Origin: Ilyomonas limi
GTDB lineage: Bacteria; Bacteroidota; Bacteroidia; Chitinophagales; Chitinophagaceae
DNA length: 64,000 nucleotides
NCBI RefSeq assembly: GCF_005233845.1
Contig: NZ_SZQL01000004.1
Coordinates: 201,501-265,500 of the forward strand
Reading direction: 5' to 3'
The notes under the pieces are model-generated. The model was not told the origin of the DNA. It did no database searches and saw only the letters and a list, made by a program, of their open reading frames with translations. Positions 53,728 through 61,475 of the stretch are shown here, in pieces (positions within the stretch are counted from its first letter, which is position 1; each line of letters opens with the position of its first letter). Both the position numbers and the translations under genes were made by a program.

Positions 53728-54395
53728 TAGCTTACGGTACTTTTTTTGAACCATGAAATTGCTAAGTAAAGGCGCCGGGCAAAGCGGAAAAAGAAAAGAT
53801 ATTAAAAGTTTGGGAGAAGGTTTCCGGACTTCCTAAAATTCCCGAACGCTTTTCTCCTAAACAAAACTTCATAAATCTTATACTATTTCAAGGTAGATGG
53901 CTCGGTTAATCAGTGGAGGTAAATTAGCTGCTTAATAATACTAATCCGCACAACTCAGTTTGAAATGGTATAAGCGCCCTTCCGCTGTCTCATCGGGGAA
54001 ATGATCAGCAGACATCCCAATCTGGAAACATATGATAACATAAAACCTCCACCTGAGGCCGGTGGAGGTTTGTTATGTTCATTGCAATCGAAGAGGCTCG
54101 TATGTTTTTTTGCTACATGTGCAGCAAAAAAGTTGTTAAATGTAGTTGAATTTTCTAAACAACAACAATTTAATTTGAACAAGCCATCATTAAAATAGCT
54201 AATGAACGGGATTATTTGTAATAAAACACTAATTCTTGTGAATTATATCTAAAGTTTAAACGTTTTCTGTTGAAAATAATTAATTGATTGTTTGTGTATT
54301 TTTAATATTAATTAATTCATAAGATATTTTCTGCTTCTGAGACTTGTACGATATAAACTTTCTTTGCGTATATTTTAACCTGTTTCCTCTTGGTG
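53728..54395. other. 668-bp intergenic region with a hairpin
   Basis: No supported gene. Near 54043-54071 is an 11-bp perfect hairpin. The stretch 53752-53835 starts with ATG but stops after 27 codons. The right half is very A+T-rich. Nothing else is seen. Confidence 0.4.
54043..54071. terminator. 11-bp perfect hairpin, candidate terminator
   Basis: Arms 54043-54053 (AAACCTCCACC) and 54061-54071 (GGTGGAGGTTT) pair fully with a 7-base loop. On the minus strand it is followed by a T-rich run, so it could end transcripts of the minus-strand lipoprotein genes, or those of the trehalase on the plus strand. Confidence 0.5.
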
Positions 54396-54515
54396 CTACA
54401 TCCTGCGCTGAGGTTGCTGTTGCGGGGCAGGTATTGCTCTTTGTTTCACTCTTACTACACAACCGGTTTCAGCCAATAATACCATAAGCAGGAAGCAGAA
54501 AGCTATTTTCTTCAT
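54396..54515 (-). CDS. 39-aa candidate small lipoprotein
   Basis: Reads MKKIAFCFLLMVLLAETGC, then VVRVKQRAIPAPQQQPQRRM and a stop. The basic N terminus, hydrophobic core and the Cys at residue 19 make a lipoprotein signal, although the residue at -3 is Glu, unlike the E. coli lipobox. The mature part is short, basic and Gln/Pro-rich. It is 99 bases downstream of another lipoprotein gene on the same strand. No family is recognised; too short to be sure it is expressed. Confidence 0.5.
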   Translation of the reverse strand: MKKIAFCFLLMVLLAETGCVVRVKQRAIPAPQQQPQRRM

Positions 54516-54614
54516 CAAAAATATTTTTTATTTATAATGTAAAATCATGCCAATCAATAACCACCCGCTATTTGCAAAAGCATTCTACTGTTTAAAACCA
54601 CTGATATTCAAAAG

Positions 54615-55172
54615 CTATAATTTTTCTAGTACAGTTGGCTCGTCTGGCATCTGACCATTTTCATCAAGCTCATAATAGCTAATGTAAGTCTTACCATTTT
54701 CGGTATAAACAGTACAGTGCGTTAATACAAAAACCCTATTAGGATACAACGAATTGGAACCGATCGGTTGTTTGGGTCCGCTGGCAATCATCTGTTCGCC
54801 ACCATACGGATAAACAGTAATGGTTACCGTGCCATCATTTTCTTCCTGGTAAGCTGCGGTGCAGGCGTAGCGGTAAAAGAAAGTGCCGCTGTAAACACCT
54901 GAATAATAGCCATAAAAAGCAGCAGAGCCATTGCTATTGAGCGTAACGGTAAATATGATATCCCCATCGGACCCCACATACGAACCCTGATCCCAATAAC
55001 TTATAAGTCCTATACTATTAGTTGACCAATTGCCTGCAAATGGCGTGGGAATAGTTGTTTGCGGTGTATTGCCTGGCTTATTAACGCCATCTTTGCTGCA
55101 ACCGGCTAAAAGTGTAGTTAATAACAGGGCAGTTAAAGCAAAGAACTGAATGCGTTTAAATGTTTGTTTCAT
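54615..55172 (-). CDS. Hypothetical lipoprotein
   Basis: 185 residues with a clear lipoprotein signal (TALLLTTLLAGC, Cys at residue 25). The mature protein opens with a Gly/Pro/Thr linker and then a beta-rich domain (FAGNWSTNSIGLISYWDQGS, AAFYGYYSGVYSGTFFYRYA, TVTITVYPYGGEQ) that looks like a lipocalin-like or small barrel fold seen in many Bacteroidota lipoproteins. No catalytic motif. Envelope-located by its signal; function unknown. Confidence 0.8.
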   Translation of the reverse strand: MKQTFKRIQFFALTALLLTTLLAGCSKDGVNKPGNTPQTTIPTPFAGNWSTNSIGLISYWDQGSYVGSDGDIIFTVTLNSNGSAAFYGYYSGVYSGTFFYRYACTAAYQEENDGTVTITVYPYGGEQMIASGPKQPIGSNSLYPNRVFVLTHCTVYTENGKTYISYYELDENGQMPDEPTVLEKL

Positions 55173-55399
55173 AAATAAGGATAAGTTTAGGATTAATATA
55201 GATACAAAATTGCAACTTGAATTTTCGCTTTACAACCGCATAAACATGTAGTAGAACCGGGAATTTACGGTTGGCTGCCGGCGATTTCTTCCGTAGCTGC
55301 ATGGCATTAAAACGTAATGCTATTTTCTTCCGTTTAAATTCAATGCATCAATTTGCAGTAAAATTTCGTAATTCTGCAATCCGAAAATTAAGATAAAAC

Positions 55400-56284
55400 A
55401 TGTCTTTACAAAACATTCTCAGAGGAACCGGAGTGGCGTTGGTAACGCCTTTTGATGCTAATAGTAATATAGATTTTAATGCACTGGGCAAAGTGATAGA
55501 CTTTGTGATTGATGGCGGTGTGGAATATGTAGTAAGCCTTGGCACAACAGGCGAAACACCAACGCTGGATAAACAGGAAAAGAAAGACATTGTAAACTAT
55601 ACGTTTGAAAAAGTGGCTAACCGCGTGCCGGTAGTAGTAGGCATTGGTGGCAATAATACGCGCGAGTTGGTAAAGGATTTAGAAACGTTTCCTATAGATA
55701 AAGCTGCGGCGGTGTTAAGTGCATCGCCGTATTATAGTAAACCTTCGCAGGAAGGCATTTACCAGCACTACAAAACGTTGGCTGCAGCATCGCCCAAGCC
55801 TATTGTTTTGTACAATGTGCCGGGGCGTACCGGCCGCAATATGGAAGCGGCTACCACGTTGCGGCTGGCGCACGAAGTAGAAAACATTGGCGGCATAAAA
55901 GAAGCCGGCAATAATATGGTGCAAATCATGCAGATACTGGCTAACCGTCCGAAGGATTTTTTAGTAGTGAGTGGCGATGACGACCTCGTGATGCCGCAAC
56001 TTGCCTGTGGCATTGATGGCGTAATAAGTGTGGCAGCCAATTGCTTTCCAAAGATATTTTCAGAGATGGTACGTGCTGGCTTGCAATATGACTTTACAAC
56101 AGCACAGCAACTCAACAACCCTTTACTGGAAGTTTACCATTTATTGTTTGCCGAAAACAATCCTGCCGGTGTAAAAGCATTTTTAAACGAATTAGGTATA
56201 ATAGAAAACAACCTGCGATTGCCCCTGGTGCCATTAAGTGAAGGTTTGCATCAAAAAGTAAAAGATTATTTGGAAAAGCTGTAA
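55400..56284 (+). CDS. dapA: 4-hydroxy-tetrahydrodipicolinate synthase
   Basis: 294 residues. Condenses pyruvate with aspartate semialdehyde in the diaminopimelate/lysine pathway. Motifs: GTGVALVTPFDANSNIDF, VSLGTTGETPTL, VVVGIGGNNTRE, ASPYYSKPSQEGIYQHYKTL, VLYNVPGRTGRNM (catalytic Tyr), GGIKEAGNN with the Schiff-base Lys, and VVSGDDDLVMP then GIDGVISVAAN. Family-standard length. Ends at a strong shared terminator. Confidence 0.96.
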   Translation: MSLQNILRGTGVALVTPFDANSNIDFNALGKVIDFVIDGGVEYVVSLGTTGETPTLDKQEKKDIVNYTFEKVANRVPVVVGIGGNNTRELVKDLETFPIDKAAAVLSASPYYSKPSQEGIYQHYKTLAAASPKPIVLYNVPGRTGRNMEAATTLRLAHEVENIGGIKEAGNNMVQIMQILANRPKDFLVVSGDDDLVMPQLACGIDGVISVAANCFPKIFSEMVRAGLQYDFTTAQQLNNPLLEVYHLLFAENNPAGVKAFLNELGIIENNLRLPLVPLSEGLHQKVKDYLEKL

Positions 56285-56361
56285 GTTTTTAAGATACATA
56301 CTACAAGAATGTAAGACTTAAATTTTAAGCTGCCATTGTTTAACTTGAAAGATAAAAGAAG

Positions 56362-56414
56362 GCGGGAGATAGAAATAAATTGAATGCTTGTATTTATTTC
56401 TATTTCCCGCTTTT
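56362..56414. terminator. Bidirectional terminator between dapA and rnz
   Basis: Arms 56362-56380 and 56392-56410 pair at 18 of 19 bases with an 11-base loop; T-rich sequence follows on the plus strand (TTTTGCC) and A-rich precedes. It sits midway between the convergent stops of dapA and rnz, so it serves both. Confidence 0.8.
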
Positions 56415-56444
56415 GCCTCTTTATTAGCTATCCACTTACAAGTC

Positions 56445-57356
56445 TCACACCTCATACGTCACACCTTCTAAAGCCAGTTGCACGCTGGGAAAAACCTCTT
56501 TTGCTTCTTCTTCAAACAGGTATAATTTATCGTTATCGTATTGACTGCTGAAATGGCCTATTAATAATTTTTGTGCACCGGCAAGCCTGGCAATAGTAGC
56601 TGCCTGCACCGTAGTGCAATGATGCCGGCTGGCAGCACGTTCTTCCAAATCTTTTAAATAGGTAGCTTCATGGTACAGCATCGTAACACCTTGAATATGT
56701 TCTGCAATAGATGGCGAAAAAATAGTATCGGCGCTATATGCATAACTTTTAGGCGGTATATTGGCATATGTTACCATTTCATTTTTAATAACTGTTCCAT
56801 CCGGCGCAATGTAGTCTTCGCCATTTTGCAGATGCTCGTAAAAAAGGAGCGGAATAGCAGGATAATCTCTTGCTTTTTCAGCATCAATTTTCCTGGGCTT
56901 TCTTTTTTCCTTTATTAAAAATCCCCATGCATCTATGCGGTGATACACTTTAAAACAACTTACGCTGAATTGCGGTTCATCCACCAGCACACCTGCGCCT
57001 TGTATCGGGTGAAAAAACAAATCATACGGCAGCTTTGTATCGTAAGCCATCACCTGAAGTTTTAAAATTAATTCCAGGTCTTGCGGCGCATACACATGGA
57101 GTGGCGCTTTGCGGTCGCTCAGGCTCATAGAGGTAAGTAAACCGGCAAGCCCAAAATAATGGTCGCCATGCAGGTGGGAGATAAAAATATGTTGTATGCG
57201 GCTGCGGCGGATTTTGTATTTATTCATTTGCATCTGCGTGCCTTCGCCGCAATCAAATAAAAAAAGCCCGTCGTTAAGTGTAATCACTTGCGCGGTTGGA
57301 TGCCGGTCGTAAGCAGGAAGTGCCGAATTGTTGCCAAGAATAGTAACCCCAAACAT
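56445..57356 (-). CDS. rnz: Ribonuclease Z
   Basis: 303 residues from the ATG at 57356; the frame extends 10 codons further, but family proteins start at MFGVTILGNNSA. A zinc-dependent endonuclease for tRNA 3' processing of the metallo-beta-lactamase fold. FDCGEGTQMQM, the metal-binding HIFISHLHGDHYFGLAGLL, YSADT, LYHEATYLKD and LIGHFSSQY motifs are all present, as is the YAPQDLELIL exosite region. Standard length. Confidence 0.94.
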   Translation of the reverse strand: MFGVTILGNNSALPAYDRHPTAQVITLNDGLFLFDCGEGTQMQMNKYKIRRSRIQHIFISHLHGDHYFGLAGLLTSMSLSDRKAPLHVYAPQDLELILKLQVMAYDTKLPYDLFFHPIQGAGVLVDEPQFSVSCFKVYHRIDAWGFLIKEKRKPRKIDAEKARDYPAIPLLFYEHLQNGEDYIAPDGTVIKNEMVTYANIPPKSYAYSADTIFSPSIAEHIQGVTMLYHEATYLKDLEERAASRHHCTTVQAATIARLAGAQKLLIGHFSSQYDNDKLYLFEEEAKEVFPSVQLALEGVTYEV

Positions 57357-57769
57357 AGTGTAGATGTATAGCAACAATATTACCAAAGCATACTGATAGT
57401 AGGAGCAATATGTTTTAGCTTAACACTACTATTTACCCAAAACTGACAGAAAACACCAGAGCTGCGTTTTTTATTTTTATGGAACAAACTATAGTGCTCT
57501 ATGTAGCTGCTGGCGTAGCCTGTGGCTCTAAAAGCGCCATCACTCACTGCAACGCCTGTACTTGCCTTGAACTTTTAAGCGGATACGTCAATGAAACCGC
57601 AAAGAGGTTAAGACACGCAGGAGCACAAAGCAATCATTTTTTTCAACAATCTGGCTAAACTTACTAGTAGTATAAAATGCTGGTTCATACTTTCGCACCT
57701 TTGTGCCTTCATGGTTCAAAACAAAAAAGCCCTGCATCACTGCAAGGCTTTTTACAATATTACCTTATC
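57357..57769. other. 413-bp intergenic region with repeats and dnaK terminator
   Basis: Holds the rnz upstream region, a 59-codon plus-strand ORF from 57479 (starting MEQTIVLYVAAGVACG) that I consider doubtful, and two oppositely oriented degenerate repeat pieces, around 57588-57632 and 57688-57716, of the AACCGCAAAGAGG / CCTTTGTGCCTTCATGGTT type. At the right end is the dnaK terminator. Confidence 0.45.
57723..57754 (-). terminator. Intrinsic terminator of dnaK
   Basis: On the minus strand the arms AAAAAGCCTTGCAG and GCAGGGCTTTTTT pair around a short loop, with the T-run after the stem. It lies 16 bases past the dnaK stop. Confidence 0.85.
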
Positions 57770-59680
57770 TTATTTTACTTCTTCAAATTCGGCATCAGTT
57801 ACCGTTTCGCCACCAGTGCCACCATTATTAGCCGAAGACTGGGCACCGCCATTAGCACCCGGTTGTGCACCACCGGCAGCCTGTGCTTTGTATAGTTCTT
57901 CGCTGGCGGCTGTCCAGGCAGTATTCATTTCTGCCATAGCAGCATCTACTGCAGCTACATCCCCGCTTTTATGCGCATCTTTTAGCTTATTTAATGCACT
58001 TTCAATAGGCGCTTTTTTATCAGCAGGTATTTTATCGCCAAACTCTTTCAACTGCTTTTCGGTCTGGAAGATCAGGCTGTCTGCCTGGTTTAGTTTTTCT
58101 ACCTTTTCGCGGGCAGCTTTGTCAGCAGCTTCGTTAACCTTCGCTTCATTCTTCATCTTTTCAATTTCGTCCTTGCTCAGGCCGCTACCAGCTTCTATGC
58201 GTATCTTTTGTTCTTTACCGGTGCCTTTGTCTTTTGCACTTACATGCAGGATACCGTTGGCATCAATATCAAAAGTTACTTCAATCTGCGGTACGCCGCG
58301 CGGAGCCGGTGGTATGCCATCTAAGTTAAAGACGCCAAGACTTTTATTTTGGCTAGCCATTGGACGCTCGCCCTGCAAAACATGTATCTGCACGCCCGGC
58401 TGGTTATCGCTGGCAGTAGAGAATACTTCTGTTTTCTTGGTAGGAATGGTGGTATTGCTTTGAATCATAGTGGTCATTACACCACCCATTGTTTCTATAC
58501 CAAGGCTTAACGGCGTAACGTCGAGCAGCAGTACATCTTTCACTTCGCCGGTCAATACGGCACCTTGTATAGCAGCACCTACGGCTACTACTTCGTCCGG
58601 GTTTACGCCTTTGTTTGGCTTTTTACCAAAGAACTTTTCTACTATTTCCTGTACTTTAGGTATGCGGGTGCTACCACCAACCAATATTACTTCGTCAATA
58701 TCATTCTTACTGTAGCCTGCATCTTTAAGAGCAGCTTCGCAAGGCTGTAAGCAGCGGGCAAATAAATTATCTGCCAGTTGCTCAAACTTAGCGCGTGTGA
58801 GCTTTTTTACTAAGTGCTTAGGCACGCCGTCCACCGCAGTGATGTAAGGCAGGTTGATTTCTGTTTCGCTGGAAGAGCTGAGTTCAATTTTTGCTTTTTC
58901 AGCAGCTTCTTTCAGGCGCTGCAAAGCCATCGGATCTTTACGGAGGTCTATATTCTCTTCTTTCTTAAATTCTTCGGCCAGCCAGTCCATAATCACTTTA
59001 TCAAAGTCATCACCACCAAGGTGCGTATCCCCATTAGTAGATTTTACTTCAAACACGCCATCGCCCAATTCAAGAATGGAAATATCGAATGTACCACCAC
59101 CAAGATCAAACACTGCTATTTTTTGGTCGGCATGTTTTTTATCCAAACCATAAGCCAGTGCGGCAGCAGTAGGTTCGTTTACGATACGGCGTACATTCAA
59201 GCCTGCAATTTCACCGGCTTCTTTGGTGGCCTGGCGTTGCGCATCGTTGAAGTAAGCCGGCACGGTAATAACGGCTTCATTTACTTCTTGACCCAGATAA
59301 TCTTCTGCAATTTTTTTCATTTTCTGCAAAATCATGGCAGAGATTTCCTGCGGCGTATATAAACGGCCGTCAATATCTATACGTACTGTATTATTATCAC
59401 CTTTTACTACTTTGTAGCTCCAGTGGCTTATTTCGTTCGTTACTTCATCGTAGCGGCGACCCATAAAACGCTTCACACTCATAATGGTATTGTGCGGGTT
59501 GGTAATTGCCTGGCGCTTTGCCGGATCACCTACTTTACGCTCACCATTCTTTAAAAATGCCACTACCGAAGGCGTTGTACGGCGGCCTTCATCGTTGGCT
59601 ATTACCACAGGTTCGCTACCTTCCATTACGGCAACGCAACTGTTGGTTGTACCGAGGTCTATTCCTATAATCTTTCCCAT
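57770..59680 (-). CDS. dnaK: Chaperone DnaK (Hsp70)
   Basis: 636 residues. ATP-dependent protein-folding chaperone. Nucleotide-binding domain with the start [56 protein letters not shown] and [14 protein letters not shown]; substrate-binding domain with [17 protein letters not shown] and the helical lid. The C-terminal tail is Gly/Ala/Asn-rich and ends TDAEFEEVK, the usual EEVD-like end of bacterial DnaK. No grpE or dnaJ gene is adjacent, so it stands alone as in many Bacteroidota. I see no CIRCE element upstream. Confidence 0.98.
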   Translation of the reverse strand: MGKIIGIDLGTTNSCVAVMEGSEPVVIANDEGRRTTPSVVAFLKNGERKVGDPAKRQAITNPHNTIMSVKRFMGRRYDEVTNEISHWSYKVVKGDNNTVRIDIDGRLYTPQEISAMILQKMKKIAEDYLGQEVNEAVITVPAYFNDAQRQATKEAGEIAGLNVRRIVNEPTAAALAYGLDKKHADQKIAVFDLGGGTFDISILELGDGVFEVKSTNGDTHLGGDDFDKVIMDWLAEEFKKEENIDLRKDPMALQRLKEAAEKAKIELSSSSETEINLPYITAVDGVPKHLVKKLTRAKFEQLADNLFARCLQPCEAALKDAGYSKNDIDEVILVGGSTRIPKVQEIVEKFFGKKPNKGVNPDEVVAVGAAIQGAVLTGEVKDVLLLDVTPLSLGIETMGGVMTTMIQSNTTIPTKKTEVFSTASDNQPGVQIHVLQGERPMASQNKSLGVFNLDGIPPAPRGVPQIEVTFDIDANGILHVSAKDKGTGKEQKIRIEAGSGLSKDEIEKMKNEAKVNEAADKAAREKVEKLNQADSLIFQTEKQLKEFGDKIPADKKAPIESALNKLKDAHKSGDVAAVDAAMAEMNTAWTAASEELYKAQAAGGAQPGANGGAQSSANNGGTGGETVTDAEFEEVK

Positions 59681-59924
59681 ATCTTTATTTTAATTGTATT
59701 CGTTTAAGTAAGTTGAGTTGATGTATAGCCAAGAATTATCAATCATTATGCCATGGGGTAAAAGGGTGAAAAAATGGCAGTCTGCAATTGCCGGTACACT
59801 GCTTTGGCAAATATTCAATAGATAGGTTACCAGAGATGTCGGATTTTTCGCTGCTATTGATGTTCTTCACCAACAGCAATAACCATTAGCAATTTGTAGC
59901 TGAAGAACACCGGAAGGCGAAAAA

Positions 59925-59955
59925 TTAAAAAAAGCACTCCGCTATGCAGTGCTTT
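59925..59955 (-). terminator. Minus-strand intrinsic terminator
   Basis: Arms AAAGCACT (59931-59938) and AGTGCTTT (59948-59955) with a 9-base loop; on the minus strand the stem is followed by a run of seven T and then TAATTTT. It ends a transcript coming from the DUF1080 gene side, 326 bases beyond that gene's stop. Confidence 0.7.
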
Positions 59956-60009
59956 GCTGGCCTGGTGTTTGCAAAAACTATGGTATTGTTAACCTTAAAT
60001 TAAGCGGCT

Positions 60010-60205
60010 ATGCCAGGTACAGCATTGGAAGGTAAGACAGGTGCAAAGCCGGAAGCTGATAAAGCTTCGAAGCAAGACGCTGATAGAAAATTCAAAGACC
60101 GAATTGGCGATATGGATCGCAAAAACACAGCAAAAATATGGCGATAAGGCAAGCAATAACGAACAATCGGAACTGAATACAGGAAACCTGAAAGGCAGCG
60201 ACTAA
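60010..60205 (+). pseudogene. Possible frameshifted small hydrophilic gene
   Basis: From ATG at 60010 the plus strand reads MPGTALEGKTGAKPEADKAS then KQDADRKFKDRIGDMDRK and stops after 45 codons. Another frame continues with QKYGDKASNNEQSELNTGNL then KGSD and a stop at 60205. Both halves have the same Lys/Asp/Ala/Gly-rich, fully hydrophilic composition, as if one protein of about 65 residues had been broken by a frameshift. Family not recognised; it could be chance in a non-coding region. Confidence 0.35.
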
Positions 60206-60280
60206 TTGAATAAACGTGTTTTTGTAAAAAACAAAATGGCTGGTGTGTAGTTGCATCAGCCATTTAAATGTAAATAAATA

Positions 60281-61024
60281 CTATAGCTCTCTTATCTTAA
60301 TATTTTTAAAACTCACGCCACCGCCATGATCCTGCAAGTCTATATGCCCCACCGGGTCGGCAGCATAGCCCGCTACATCTTTCCATTTGCTGGCAGCTTT
60401 GTGCGCTTTCCAGCTATCTGAGCCAATGACATAATCGGCTGTTTTTTGTCCGTTAAGCCAGTGCTCTACATGCCCGTTATCTACTTTTATTACCGTGTGG
60501 TTCCATTCACCAACAGGCTTCAATGCATCCACGGCAGGGACATCCATATCGTAGTTGGCGCCACTTTTTTGCGAAGCGTGAATATGCTCATTGTTCAGAT
60601 ACCATTCATCATCCAGCAACTGGTATTCCGGCCCGCTGAAAAAAGGATATTCATATTTTTCATTTACCATATAAACAATACCGCTGTTGGCTCGTGGCTC
60701 TATTTTCCAGTCGAGTGCCAGTTCAAAGTTTTTATATTGTTTATCTGTCATCAGATCGGCATGCTGGTACGTATGACTGGTGTCATATTTACACCCTAAT
60801 ACGCCATTACTTACATACCATGCGTTTTGCGGTTTGTTTTGATACGTGCGCCAGCCGTGCATTGTTTTACCATCAAAAAGCAATTGCCAGCCGGCTGCTT
60901 TTTCTTGTTGGGTAAGTGTATTTTCGGCAGTATCTTTTTGTATAGGGTTAAATGCAGCAAGCGTTTTAAACTGAACACTTGTAATGAGCACAATTACAGC
61001 AGTCATCGGCAATAGTTTTTTCAT
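60281..61024 (-). CDS. DUF1080 (3-keto-disaccharide hydrolase) secreted protein
   Basis: 247 residues with a signal peptide (residues 1-24, near TLAAF). The domain has GWQLLFDGKTMHGWRTYQNK, NAWYVSNGVLGC, FELALDWKIEPRANSGIVYM, PEYQLLDDEWY, GEWNHTVIKVDNGHVEHWLN and the final GHIDLQDHGGGVSFKNIKIR, all typical of DUF1080. Members have a concanavalin-like beta sandwich and some hydrolyse 3-keto-glycosides. Periplasmic or surface role in sugar degradation is likely; substrate not known. Confidence 0.92.
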   Translation of the reverse strand: MKKLLPMTAVIVLITSVQFKTLAAFNPIQKDTAENTLTQQEKAAGWQLLFDGKTMHGWRTYQNKPQNAWYVSNGVLGCKYDTSHTYQHADLMTDKQYKNFELALDWKIEPRANSGIVYMVNEKYEYPFFSGPEYQLLDDEWYLNNEHIHASQKSGANYDMDVPAVDALKPVGEWNHTVIKVDNGHVEHWLNGQKTADYVIGSDSWKAHKAASKWKDVAGYAADPVGHIDLQDHGGGVSFKNIKIREL

Positions 61025-61475
61025 AAAAAAGCAACGTTTTTTGTGAAGATAAGAAGAAGCAATAAAATTGTAAATGTAGTGTGCTTTTGAAGGGAGAAAT
61101 TGGTTAAATAATAGTGTTTATTCACTTTTATTAATCTTTTATTATCTTCTGCAAAACAGCAGCAGTATGTACGCTTTTGTCTGACAGCTTACTTTTCTTA
61201 TGGATATACGAAGCGCATTATTAAAGAAAGCTTCTTTACTTGCCGGCTTCTATACAAAAGGTGATGGCTATCAATCCGGCACTCCTCTCTTCGGTACAGG
61301 AAGAAGTAAATGTGTAAATAGTTTATAGCTTTAACCCATTCCATTTTCTATTTATAAATACAAAGCAGCTTGTATAATAAAGATTAATGCTGTCTTGTTT
61401 GCCATAAGCCTTTATTTTTGAAGCAAAATCATCAGCTACGCTTTTAATAAAGCCTGTATTCATAAAAACGATTAC
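61025..61475. other. 451-bp intergenic region
   Basis: Divergent gap holding promoters for both flanking genes. A 42-codon plus-strand ORF starts at 61200 (MDIRSALLKKASLLAGFYTK) but has no recognised relatives, so I do not call it as a gene. Otherwise A+T-rich, with no clear structure. Confidence 0.4.

Larger units (their letters stand above)
59681..60280. other. 600-bp gap between dnaK and the DUF1080 gene
   Basis: Contains the dnaK promoter region, a minus-strand hairpin terminator at 59925-59955, and at 60010-60205 a plus-strand stretch with coding-like composition (see separate entry). The minus strand is also open here for 87 codons (60000-60263), but its Ser/Phe/Cys-rich translation looks like the shadow of the hydrophilic plus-strand reading. 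Confidence 0.45.

Noticed and set aside
57479-57658. 59-codon plus-strand ORF between rnz and dnaK
   Set aside because: Overlaps degenerate intergenic repeat sequence and lacks any recognisable feature.
60000-60263. 87-codon minus-strand open frame upstream of dnaK
   Set aside because: Composition is Ser/Phe/Cys-rich without a domain, and the opposite strand reads more like protein; not called as a gene.
61200-61328. 42-codon plus-strand ORF before the T9SS cargo gene
   Set aside because: Too short, no signal or known family, and no sign of translation signals.
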